A stretch of 64,000 nt of DNA from JAIVJM01 sp963816985 (lineage in GTDB: Bacteria; Acidobacteriota; Blastocatellia; Pyrinomonadales; Pyrinomonadaceae): assembly GCA_963816985.1 (NCBI GenBank), contig CAWFMF010000004.1:3038001-3102000 (forward strand). Reading direction: 5' to 3'. The notes under the pieces were generated by a model. That model was not told where the DNA came from and did not search any database. It worked only from the letters and a program-made list of their open reading frames with translations. Both the position numbers and the translations under genes were made by a program. Shown here one piece after another: positions 7,390 through 14,865 of the stretch. The number at the start of each line of letters is the position of its first letter. Position 1 is the stretch's first letter.

Positions 7390-8031
7390 TCACCCGAACC
7401 AACTGACGATTGAGTACCGCTCGCCGTGCGTCACCGGAACGACTTCGTGCGTCGTCTCCGCGCGGAACGCGACGAGCGTCCCGGCCTCGGCGTTGAGCGG
7501 CAACTCGACGCGCCCCACACCGCCGCGCCACTCGGAGAAGACGAGCGCGCCGCCGCCGTATGTGCCCGCCTCCTCGACCTCTGACTGCCGGTTGAGGAAG
7601 ACGACCAGAGAGACCTTGCGCGAACGCTCACGTTCCGACATCAGCATCCCCGTGTTGCCGTCCTGATGCGCCACGAAGAAGTCGCCCACGCGGTAGCGCA
7701 AAAACTGCGGCTCCTCGCACGCGCCGAGGCGCAGACCGAAATGCCCGCCGACTTCTTCAAGACATTCCACCAGCCGCCGCTTCACGCGCTCGACCGTCTC
7801 CGCCGAGGGCGCGAGCCGCGCGACCTTGCGCACCCTCTCGTCCACGTCACCCGACTCGCCCCGCCCGTAGACGGTCGCCGCGCCGACCGTCGCGCGACGC
7901 ATCTCTTCGATTAACTCCGCACACGTTTCGGCGTCGAAGAAGTTTTTCAACGTATAGAGGTCGAAGCCCGCGCCCGCGCCAATCTCACTCATCCGCTCAC
8001 GCACCTTGTCGCCGGAAGTCTGCTCTATCAT
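7390..8031 (-). CDS. 2-oxoglutarate/Fe(II) oxygenase, prolyl-4-hydroxylase type
   Basis: This 213-residue protein has the double-stranded beta-helix signature of 2OG-Fe(II) dioxygenases. It has HQD in VAHQDGNTG (near 120) as the first two iron ligands, H in ETTHEVVPV (near 195) as the third, and the 2-oxoglutarate-binding Arg in HGERYSIVSWF ten residues later. It would hydroxylate a peptide or small substrate using O2 and 2-oxoglutarate, releasing succinate and CO2. There is no signal peptide, so it is cytosolic. Its neighbours are unrelated, and the substrate is unknown. Confidence 0.9.
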   Translation of the reverse strand: MIEQTSGDKVRERMSEIGAGAGFDLYTLKNFFDAETCAELIEEMRRATVGAATVYGRGESGDVDERVRKVARLAPSAETVERVKRRLVECLEEVGGHFGLRLGACEEPQFLRYRVGDFFVAHQDGNTGMLMSERERSRKVSLVVFLNRQSEVEEAGTYGGGALVFSEWRGGVGRVELPLNAEAGTLVAFRAETTHEVVPVTHGERYSIVSWFG

Positions 8032-8077
8032 GTCGGGTGACGCACATTATGCCGAATGGCGCGGACTAACTCCACGT

Positions 8078-8735
8078 TTATGTCCGGCCTGCGGCGTAGA
8101 GCGAGAGTCCCATGAGGACGGCGACGGCTGCGGAGAGTGTGGCGACGAGGAGCGCCCAGCCCTTACCGCTCAGGCGACCGTGCGCGCGCGGGCCGCCGTT
8201 GGATTTGCGCTCGTAGGAGAGGTGCGCGAGTGAGAGGAAGAGGGCGGCGAGCGCGAGGCAGTAGATTCTGTGGGTCAGGATTTGCGGGAGGAGTTGCGCG
8301 CCGCCCTCCAAGTCCCTGGGCGTCCAGAGGCCGTAGAGGACGGGGTTGTAGAGCCAGTGGTTGTAGCCCTGACTGAAGAGGTAGAAGAGCGAGCCCGCGA
8401 CGGCGAGGGAGACGGCATACGCGAGATACTTTTCGCGCAAAAGGACGTTCAGAGCCGTGACGGCGGCGATGAGGAGGGCCGCGCTCGGCAGTAAGATAAG
8501 CGTGTAGATTTTGAGGTGCGTGAGGATTTCGACGGGCGCGTGGCCCTTGTAGATTTGTAACAGGACGGACGCCGCGCCGACCAGCAGAATCGCCGAGGCG
8601 GAGAGCAGGAGCGTCGTCAAAAACTTCGAGAGCAGGAGGACGAAGTTCGGCGCGGGCACGCTCCAAAGCACGGGCTCGACGCGCAGCTCGCGGTCGCGGT
8701 GCATCGCCTCGCCGGTGTAGAAGACGGCGATGTCT
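8078..8735 (-). pseudogene. ABC-2 permease, C-terminal remnant
   Basis: In this frame the readable part starts abruptly at DIAVFYTGEAMHRDRELRVE and continues with LLSKFLTTLLLSASAILLVG, further hydrophobic helices (LILLPSAALLIAAVTALNVL; LAYAVSLAVAGSLFYLF) and a final segment WALLVATLSAAVAVLMGLSL. It is the C-terminal portion of a large ABC-2 family membrane subunit; the N-terminal half is missing. It joins the ATPase fragment at about 8734 in a different frame. The missing parts of both genes imply one internal deletion of perhaps 1-2 kb, or an assembly collapse. It cannot make a working transporter as it stands. Confidence 0.75.
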
Positions 8736-9012
8736 GCTCGGCGGTCAGCGTCGGGTAGAGGCCGAACTCCTGCGGCAGGTATCCGAGCAGGCGGCGCGCG
8801 GCTTGCTTGTTGTTGACGAGGTCGCCGCCGTCGAACTCGACGACGCCGGCGTCGGGTTCGAGGAGCGTGGCCGCGATCTTCATCAGCGTCGTCTTGCCCG
8901 CGCCGTTCGGCCCCAGCAGCCCGAACATCCCGGCGGGGACTTCGAGACTGACGCCCCTCAATGCCTGCACGCCGCCCGGATACGTCTTCGACAGTTCTGT
9001 GATGTTCAGCAC
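8734..9012 (-). pseudogene. ABC transporter ATPase, N-terminal remnant
   Basis: A GTG at 9012 opens an ABC ATPase: MLNITELSKTYPGG, Walker A in LLGPNGAGKTTLMKI, and the Q-loop region LGYLPQEFGLYPTLTAEQ. Right after TAEQ (8734-8736) homology stops and the reading becomes Ser/Arg-rich until a stop at 8617. The signature LSGGQ, Walker B and H-loop are absent, so the nucleotide-binding domain is incomplete. The sequence beyond the junction belongs to a permease in another frame. Normally the two genes are adjacent in the order ATPase then permease, so a single deletion explains both. Confidence 0.8.
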
Positions 9013-9131
9013 TCTTTGCGTCCGCCCGTTGAGTTATGCGTTGGGTGTGGCGACCGACACAGTGGTCAGTCGGAATGTTAGAAACCAGATGCGCTGGTTC
9101 GGTTTCAAACAATTTTCGGGCGGGCCGGGGG

Positions 9132-9224
9132 AAAGATAAGCCGCAGATGGACGCAGAGAAACGCGGATTAAAACATTTGCCTTTCTGATTTGCGTGTCTC
9201 GGCGTTTATCTGCGGCTTATCTTT
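9132..9224. repeat. Short-word hairpin (AAAGATAAGCCGCAGAT)
   Basis: Bases 9132-9154 and 9202-9224 are inverted copies of 23 bases with two mismatches. The loop contains further ACGCGG words. It ends three bases from the stop of the serine hydrolase gene (9227), so it may act as that gene's 3' end structure. Confidence 0.75.
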
Positions 9225-9226
9225 GC

Positions 9227-10363
9227 TCACTTGATAACGATGTCGCCGATGCGGATGGCGAGGTCGCCGAGCTTTGCGTCTTCGAGGTTGACCATGAGGA
9301 CGACCGCCGCGCCGCGTTCGGGGAGGATGTGGAGGAAGGTGCTGACGCGCTGCTGCGCGCCGCTGTGACCGACCATTCGCTGGCCGTTCCACGTGCCGAC
9401 GCCGAAGCCGAGCCCGTAAGAAGTCTCCTTGCCGTCGCGCGTCTTCTGGCGCGTGAACATCTGCTCCTTCGTCTCGGCCTTGAGGAGCGCGTCGGCTTGC
9501 AGGGCGGCGGCAAACTTCGCGAGGTCTCCGGCGGTCGAGACGAAGCCGCCGCCCGGAACCTTGTAGCTGTTGTCGGCCAGAGGCGAGTTGCGCAGCTCTT
9601 TCGTCCGCGGGTCGCGGCGGTAGCCTTGCGCGCGGTGCGGGATGATCTCCGCGACGCTGTCCACGCGCGCCCGCTCCATCCCGGCGGGCTTGAGGACGTG
9701 CTCGCGCACGTAGTCGGCGAACTTCGAGCCCGCAGCGCCCTCGACCGCGCAGCCCAGGACGCTGTAGCCGAAAGTCGTGTAGCTGTACTTCGTCCCCGGC
9801 TCGTGCAGCAGCGGGTCGTCCTTGAACATCGAGAGCCCCTCGCCGACGCTCGCGTAGAGCCGCGTGCTGTTGAACTCCTCGTCGCTCTTGTAATGGCGGA
9901 TGCCGGAGAGGTGTCCGAGTATCTGCCGCGTCGTGACGGGCCACTGCTTGGCGGGGAAGGCCGCGCAGAACTTCTGCACGGGCGCGTCGAGGTCGAGCTT
10001 GCCGCCTTCGGCGAGCTGCATAACGGCGACCGCCGTCAACGACTTCGAGATCGAGCCGAGGCGATAGACGGTCTCGGCGTTCGCCGCGACGTTGTTCTCC
10101 ACGTCGGCCATGCCGTAGCCGCTCGACCAGCGCACGCGACCCTCCGACACGACCGCCACCGAGATGCCCGGAATGCCCTGCTTCGACATCTCCTCCTTGA
10201 TCGCGGCCTCTATCTCCTGAATCTTCGCGGCGGGCAGCGGAGCGTTCGCCGTCGCCGCCTGCTGCGCCGAGGCCGGAGAGCCGAGGGCGACGCAGAACAG
10301 GCAGACGGCGGCGACCAAGAGACGCGTCCGCGCCTGCGTGCCGAAGGACGTGCGACGGTTCAT
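9227..10363 (-). CDS. Secreted serine hydrolase, class C beta-lactamase family
   Basis: This 378-residue protein has a signal peptide (residues 1-33, ending ASAQ) and a beta-lactamase/DD-peptidase fold. The motifs are the nucleophile in SISK (Ser104, Lys107), the second-motif tyrosine in YSYTTFGYS (near 190) and HSG in MVGHSGAQQ in place of KTG. These motifs suit esterases, D-aminopeptidases and PBP4*-like enzymes as well as AmpC. No resistance role should be inferred. The palindromic element at 10384-10485 ends only 20 bases upstream of the start, so it must overlap the promoter or leader. The start at 10363 gives a good signal peptide. Confidence 0.9.
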   Translation of the reverse strand: MNRRTSFGTQARTRLLVAAVCLFCVALGSPASAQQAATANAPLPAAKIQEIEAAIKEEMSKQGIPGISVAVVSEGRVRWSSGYGMADVENNVAANAETVYRLGSISKSLTAVAVMQLAEGGKLDLDAPVQKFCAAFPAKQWPVTTRQILGHLSGIRHYKSDEEFNSTRLYASVGEGLSMFKDDPLLHEPGTKYSYTTFGYSVLGCAVEGAAGSKFADYVREHVLKPAGMERARVDSVAEIIPHRAQGYRRDPRTKELRNSPLADNSYKVPGGGFVSTAGDLAKFAAALQADALLKAETKEQMFTRQKTRDGKETSYGLGFGVGTWNGQRMVGHSGAQQRVSTFLHILPERGAAVVLMVNLEDAKLGDLAIRIGDIVIK

Positions 10364-10383
10364 GTGTGTGACGTTCCTCTCAA

Positions 10384-10485
10384 AACTGTAGGGGCAGGGC
10401 TTGTCCCTGCCCGCGGACTTTCTAAAGAGTCAGGTTGAGTTTAACGAGCAAGCGGGCAGGGACAAGCCCTGCCCCTACAGTCATC
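10384..10485. repeat. 102-bp palindromic element, copy B
   Basis: This is identical over all 102 bases to 7059-7160, including the 37-base spacer, in the same orientation. It lies between the lectin-like gene stop and the serine hydrolase start. The perfect identity implies recent movement or gene conversion. Confidence 0.9.
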
Positions 10486-10514
10486 ACGCGTGTCGAGAGT
10501 TTTAAGGCCGTCTC

Positions 10515-11441
10515 TTAAGACCAGCCGCCCCAGTTGCCGCCGGGCGAGGTCTGCGAGATGCTCGTCAGGACTTGGTCGGTGGTGACGGCCCAGAGCTGGA
10601 CGCAGCCGTTGTTCTGCTGCGCGGCGGTCAGTTCGTAGACCGGCGCGACGCCCATGAAGCTCTCGTTCGACCAGCCGCTCCACCCGCCGCCCGGCGAGAC
10701 CTGATAGTCGGTGATGAGCATACCGTTCTCGTTGATGCCCCAGAGCTGCGCGCCGCGCGAACCCCCTTGCTGGCACGCGGCGATGTTGGCGAGGGGCGGA
10801 GCGCCGTTCCAGTTCGGCCCAGACCAGCCCGTCCAGTCGCCGCCCGGAGAGGTCTGCCAGCAACTCCAGAGCTGGAGCTTCGTGTCGAGCGCCCAGAGCT
10901 GCACGCGCCCGTCGTTCTGTTGCGCCGCCGTGACCTCGATGAACTGCGAGTTCTCCGGCGTTGCCGCCCAGCCCTGCCAGCCGCTCCAGTTGCCGCCTGC
11001 GGTTATCTGGTAGCAGGTGACGAGCGAGTAGTCATCCTGTATGCCCCACAACTGCGCGCCGCGCTGACCCCCCTGCTGCGACGCGCTGATCTTCTTCATC
11101 CCCTGCGGCGCGCTGTTCCAGTTCGGCCCCTCCCAACCGCTCCAGTTGCCGCCGGGCGAGGTCTGCCAGGTCGTCCACAGTCGCAGCATCGTGTCGAGCG
11201 CGAAGAACTGGACGCGACCGTCGTTCTGCTGCGCCGCCGCCAGCTCGTAAGTCTGCTTCGGGCCGCCCGGCTGCCCGTTCCAGGTCGGCCCCAGCCACTG
11301 GCTCCACCCGCCGCCCGGCGTCACCTGATAGATGGTGTTGAGCGTCCCGTTGTACTGGACGCCCCAGAGCTGCGCGCCGCGATTGCCGCCCTGCTGCGAG
11401 GCCGTGAGCTTGGTCAGCGTGGGAGCGTTTTGCCAAGACAT
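10515..11441 (-). CDS. Six-repeat beta-propeller, PLL/tectonin-like lectin
   Basis: The start is the ATG at 11441 with AGGAG nine bases upstream, giving 308 residues and no signal peptide. Six repeats of about 50 residues fill the chain. Each ends in a PGGxWxGW motif and contains AQLWG or VQLWA. Odd repeats carry SQQGGxRGAQLWGI and even ones AAQQNDGRVQLWALDT, so the protein is three AB pairs. The pattern resembles PLL/tectonin-type lectins, in which aromatic and SxxxGxW blades bind sugars between blades. A sugar-binding role is likely but not provable here. The lack of a secretion signal is notable for a lectin. Confidence 0.8.
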   Translation of the reverse strand: MSWQNAPTLTKLTASQQGGNRGAQLWGVQYNGTLNTIYQVTPGGGWSQWLGPTWNGQPGGPKQTYELAAAQQNDGRVQFFALDTMLRLWTTWQTSPGGNWSGWEGPNWNSAPQGMKKISASQQGGQRGAQLWGIQDDYSLVTCYQITAGGNWSGWQGWAATPENSQFIEVTAAQQNDGRVQLWALDTKLQLWSCWQTSPGGDWTGWSGPNWNGAPPLANIAACQQGGSRGAQLWGINENGMLITDYQVSPGGGWSGWSNESFMGVAPVYELTAAQQNNGCVQLWAVTTDQVLTSISQTSPGGNWGGWS

Positions 11442-11661
11442 ATGTTCTGTTCTCCTTGCATCCGCGCACGAGGCGTGGAAGCTTCGACTGCTGAGGATTG
11501 CTGCGAGGCGTCGGCTTTGTTTAGGGAGACTATTCACTCGGTCGAGTCGGAAGAGAAGTCACGCGGGAATCGTGCCGGGAAGACTACAAAAAACTTCGGA
11601 CTGTCCGCGACCGCGTGGATGATAGACGCCTCCGGCGGCGCGGGTCAATGAATACAGAGAA

Positions 11662-11698
11662 GGCGGGCGGCAAGTTTTAAAAGCCCTGCCGCCCGCCC
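11662..11698 (-). terminator. Hairpin downstream of the EF-G gene
   Basis: GGCGGGCGGCA (662-672) pairs with TGCCGCCCGCC (688-698). It lies 34 bases after the EF-G stop. No T-run follows on the minus strand, so termination would be weak or factor-aided. Confidence 0.4.
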
Positions 11699-11731
11699 TC
11701 TCAAAATCCACAAAGCCCGAAGGCTTCGACC

Positions 11732-13834
11732 TCAGTCTTCCTCTTCGGCCTTGATGCGCCCTTCGGCGCGCGACTGCTCGACGATCTTCTGCGCGATCTG
11801 TCCGGGGACGGGGTCGTAGTGCGAGAACTCCATGTGGAAGGAGCCGCGCGCGGCGGTGATGGAGTTGAGCTTCGACTGGTAGTCGAGCATCTCGGACATC
11901 GGGACGCGGGCCTTGACGACCTGATTCTTGCCGCTCATCTCCATGCCCTCCATGCGACCGCGCCGCGAGTTGAGGTCGCCCATGATGTCGCCGCTGCACT
12001 CGACGGGCGCGACCACCTCGACGTGCATGATGGGCTCTAAGATAGTCGGCTTGACCTTCTCGATGGCGTTGCGGAAAGCCTTCCTGCCCGCCGCGCGGAA
12101 GCTGTGCTCGTCGGAGTCCACGTTGTGGAACGAGCCGTCAATGAGCGTCACCTTGAAGTCCACCAAAGGGTATCCGGCGATGGCCCCGCCGGCGGCGGCC
12201 TCGACGATGCCCTTCTCGATGGCGGGGCGGAACTGCTGCGGGACGGAGCCGCCGAAAATCTTGTCCTCGAAGACGAAGCCCTCGCCGGACGCCAGCGGCT
12301 CGAAGATAACCTTGCAGTCGCCGAACTGTCCGCGCCCGCCCGTCTGCTTTTTGTGCCTCCCCTGCACCTCGGCGCGCGCCGTGATGGTCTCCTTGTAGGG
12401 GACTTTCGGCGGGTGCAGGGCGACCTCGACGTGGTAGCGGTTCTTGAGCTTCTCGACGACCGTCTCGACGTGGAGCTGGCCTGAGCCGGAGAGGAGGAAC
12501 TCTTTGGTCTGGGCGTCGCGCGTGAAATGAAGCGCCGGGTCTTCTTCGAGAATCTTGTGGAGCGCGGTGCTGATCTTCTCTTCGTCCTGCCGCGACTTCG
12601 GCTCGATGGCGAAGGAGATGGCGGCCTCCGGGTACTGGATGGGGTCGTAGACGACGGGCGCGCCCTTGTCCGAGAGGGTGTCGCCCGTCTGCGTCTCTTT
12701 GAGCTTGACGCAGGCGATGATGTCGCCCGCGTTCGCCTCTTCAATCTTGTCGAGCTGCTTGCCTTGCATCGAGTGGAGAGCGCCGAGACGCTCCGCCGTG
12801 CCGCGCGTCGTGTTGTAGACGGTGGCGTCCGCCTTGACGTGGCCGCTGACGACCTTCATGACGTTGATGCGACCGGCGAAGGGGTCGGCGATGGTGCGGA
12901 AGACGTAGGCCGAGAAGGGCTCCTCGGTGTGGTAGCCGCGCGTCACCTCGGCTGCGCCGTCGTCGAGGCTCGCCTTGCCGTGCTCGGCGGCGTGCGTGTC
13001 GGGCGCGGGCGCGTAGTCCACGATGCCGTCGAGGAGCGTGGAGAGACCGGCGAGCGTGTTCGAGGAGACGGCGAAGACCGGGCACAGGCGGCTCGCGGCG
13101 ATGGCCTTGCTGATGTTCGGAACGATGTCCTCTTCGGGGAGCGTCCCCGTCTCGAAATACTTCTCCATCAAGGCGTCGTCCGACTCGGCGATGACTTCGA
13201 TGAGTCGCTCGCGCTCCTTGTCCACCACCTCGCGGCCCGCCGAAGGGATGTCAATCTCCTTGGCCTTGCCGTTGGCATCGAACTCGTAAGCCTTCATGTG
13301 GACGACATCCACGACGCCGCGGAAGTTCGCCTCCTGACCGATGGGCAATGTGAAGGGGACGATGGCGCGGCTGAAGGTTTTGCGCGCGCTGTCGAGGGCC
13401 GCGCCGAAGTCGGCGCGCTCCTTGTCGAGCTTGCTGATGACCATCATGCGCGGCGTGATGAACTCGTTGGCGTAGCCCCACGTCTTCTCCGTCCCGACCT
13501 CGACGCCGGAGACGCCGTCCACGACGACGAGCGCGCAGTCCGAGACGCGCAGGGCGGGCCGCGCGTGCGGGACGAAGGCCGAGAAGCCGGGCGTGTCTAT
13601 GAAGTTGATCTTGTGTTCGCGCCACTCGCAGTGCGCGAGCGCGGTGTTGAGGGTGATCTTGCGCGCGATGGAGTCTTCCTCGTAGTCGGTCGTGGTCGTG
13701 CCTTCGTCAACTTTGCCCCAGCGCGGCGTCGAGCCCGCGAGGTGAAGGAGGGAGCTGATGAGCTGCGTCTTGCCGGAGTGCCCGTGCCCGATGACGGCGA
13801 GGTTGCGAATCTGGTTGGTCGGATAAACTTTCAT
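11732..13834 (-). CDS. Elongation factor G paralogue (EF-G2 type)
   Basis: This is 700 residues, full EF-G length. The GTPase domain has G1 GHGHSGKT (16-23), G3 DTPGFSAF, and a variant G4 SKLD in place of NKLD. Domains II-V follow (GLSTLLDGIVDYAP; GSGQLHVETVVEKL; GRGQFGDCKVIFEP; MEGMEMSGKNQ). It binds GTP and the ribosome and would drive translocation or recycling. The diverged N-terminus (MKVYPTNQIRNLAVIGHGHS) and the G4 change mark it as a secondary EF-G rather than the str-operon copy. No ribosomal genes are nearby, which fits. Its leader holds a hairpin at 13874-13918. Confidence 0.93.
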   Translation of the reverse strand: MKVYPTNQIRNLAVIGHGHSGKTQLISSLLHLAGSTPRWGKVDEGTTTTDYEEDSIARKITLNTALAHCEWREHKINFIDTPGFSAFVPHARPALRVSDCALVVVDGVSGVEVGTEKTWGYANEFITPRMMVISKLDKERADFGAALDSARKTFSRAIVPFTLPIGQEANFRGVVDVVHMKAYEFDANGKAKEIDIPSAGREVVDKERERLIEVIAESDDALMEKYFETGTLPEEDIVPNISKAIAASRLCPVFAVSSNTLAGLSTLLDGIVDYAPAPDTHAAEHGKASLDDGAAEVTRGYHTEEPFSAYVFRTIADPFAGRINVMKVVSGHVKADATVYNTTRGTAERLGALHSMQGKQLDKIEEANAGDIIACVKLKETQTGDTLSDKGAPVVYDPIQYPEAAISFAIEPKSRQDEEKISTALHKILEEDPALHFTRDAQTKEFLLSGSGQLHVETVVEKLKNRYHVEVALHPPKVPYKETITARAEVQGRHKKQTGGRGQFGDCKVIFEPLASGEGFVFEDKIFGGSVPQQFRPAIEKGIVEAAAGGAIAGYPLVDFKVTLIDGSFHNVDSDEHSFRAAGRKAFRNAIEKVKPTILEPIMHVEVVAPVECSGDIMGDLNSRRGRMEGMEMSGKNQVVKARVPMSEMLDYQSKLNSITAARGSFHMEFSHYDPVPGQIAQKIVEQSRAEGRIKAEEED

Positions 13835-13873
13835 GGCGTCAGGTCCGAAACATCCTTTCGACAGGTTGGTGGG

Positions 13874-13918
13874 GACGCCCTCGCGGCGGCCCTTCGAGGG
13901 GCGAGCCGCGAGGGCGTC
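13874..13918 (-). promoter_or_regulatory. Leader hairpin upstream of the EF-G gene
   Basis: GACGCCCTCGCGGC (874-887) pairs perfectly with GCCGCGAGGGCGTC (905-918), ending about 40 bases before the start codon. A stable 14-bp stem in this place could modulate translation or act as a terminator for upstream transcription. The role is not known. Confidence 0.35.
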
Positions 13919-14125
13919 GCCTTCAAACTCGGAAAATGCTTGCGGGATAGAACTCCAAGGTTGAGAGAGTAATTTACGCGAGCCGGAGAGGGAAAGGCAA
14001 GCGGGGGAAAAGGGGAGAAGAGGCCGGGTGTCGGATACTGGATGTTAGTAAAAACGGCTTGAATTTCACCGGCATCCGGCAGCCGACATCTAACATCTTC
14101 TCTTTTCGGCATTGAATTTGCCGTC

Positions 14126-14155
14126 TTGCCCGGAGGGGCTTCGAAGCCTTATTCT
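14126..14155 (+). promoter_or_regulatory. Possible sigma-70 promoter for the Arg-rich gene
   Basis: TTGCCC (126-131) and TATTCT (150-155) are 18 bases apart, ending 54 bases before the ATG at 14210. The match is modest and the assignment tentative. Confidence 0.3.
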
Positions 14156-14209
14156 TAAAACCAGCAAAACTCTCCCGGTCGAACCACTTGAAGACGGAGG
14201 AATTAAGGG

Positions 14210-14569
14210 ATGAGGTTTGAAATGCGTACACTGAAACGGACGATAAGCGCACTCGCCATCGTCCTCATGCTCGTGCTCGGCGCGGGCACGGACGCCCTCG
14301 CGCACGACAAACACCGCAAGAAGCACAAGCAGAATCAGGGCCGCCACCTCGGCTGGGAGCGCGGGCGGCGCGTCGGCCACCATCGCCGCGACAATAACAA
14401 CAACTGGCGCTGGCGCAGGCGTCAGGCACGCCGCGACCGCCGCGACGACCGCCGCGACGACCGGCGCGACTTCCGACGCCAACGCCGCAGCTCGTCCTTC
14501 GACTCGCGCCGCGACTCGCGCGTGCAGCAGCGCATCGCGCGCGCGCAGTTCTGGCGCAACCGCCGCTAA
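14210..14569 (+). CDS. Secreted Arg/Asp-rich basic protein
   Basis: The ATG at 14210 follows GGAGG with about nine bases of spacing. An in-frame ATG at 14222 is possible. The 119-residue product has a signal peptide (ALAIVLMLVLGAGTDALA) and a mature part dominated by Arg, His, Asn and Asp (RRDRRDDRRDDRRDFRRQRR). No known domain is evident. Such low-complexity basic exported proteins occur in acidobacteria, but their role (nucleic acid or envelope polymer binding) is unknown. A strong terminator follows at 14597. Confidence 0.75.
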   Translation: MRFEMRTLKRTISALAIVLMLVLGAGTDALAHDKHRKKHKQNQGRHLGWERGRRVGHHRRDNNNNWRWRRRQARRDRRDDRRDDRRDFRRQRRSSSFDSRRDSRVQQRIARAQFWRNRR

Positions 14570-14596
14570 TAACACCGGCAAGCGACGACACAAACC

Positions 14597-14641
14597 GGGC
14601 GGGCGCGGCTGTCAATCAAGACAGCCGCGCCCGCCCTCTTT
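14597..14641 (+). terminator. Intrinsic terminator of the Arg-rich gene
   Basis: GGGCGGGCGCGGCTGT (597-612) pairs perfectly with ACAGCCGCGCCCGCCC (621-636), followed by CTCTTTAT. Confidence 0.8.
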
Positions 14642-14865
14642 ATCCCCGCGCCGCGTTCCGCCCCGCCATTGACATTTGCCGCCGACGGGCATAGCGTGCG
14701 TGCAGTGTACCTTGCGTGCTGGCGCAAGTCTCATACGCCGGCCTCACACTGACGTGGAACACGCCCGAACAGGAGCCTCGCTTTTTTACCTTCACCCTCG
14801 ACGCAGAGCGCGCCTTAGTGTTCGAGGGCGACAATCAAGAGCTGACAGATAAGGAGTATTCCCTC

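Larger units (their letters stand above)
13835..14209. other. Intergenic region between divergent EF-G and Arg-rich genes
   Basis: This 375-base stretch holds the EF-G leader hairpin (13874-13918), an AG-rich run, and a pair of related words in opposite orientation (GTCGGATACTGGATGTTAG near 14030; GCCGACATCTAACATC near 14081) that could form a loose hairpin of the short-word type. A weak promoter-like pair lies at 14126-14155. No gene is evident. Confidence 0.4.

Noticed and set aside
12527..13972. A 481-codon plus-strand frame antisense to the EF-G gene.
   Set aside because: The EF-G reading is certain, and this frame shows only the low-complexity composition of GC-driven shadows.
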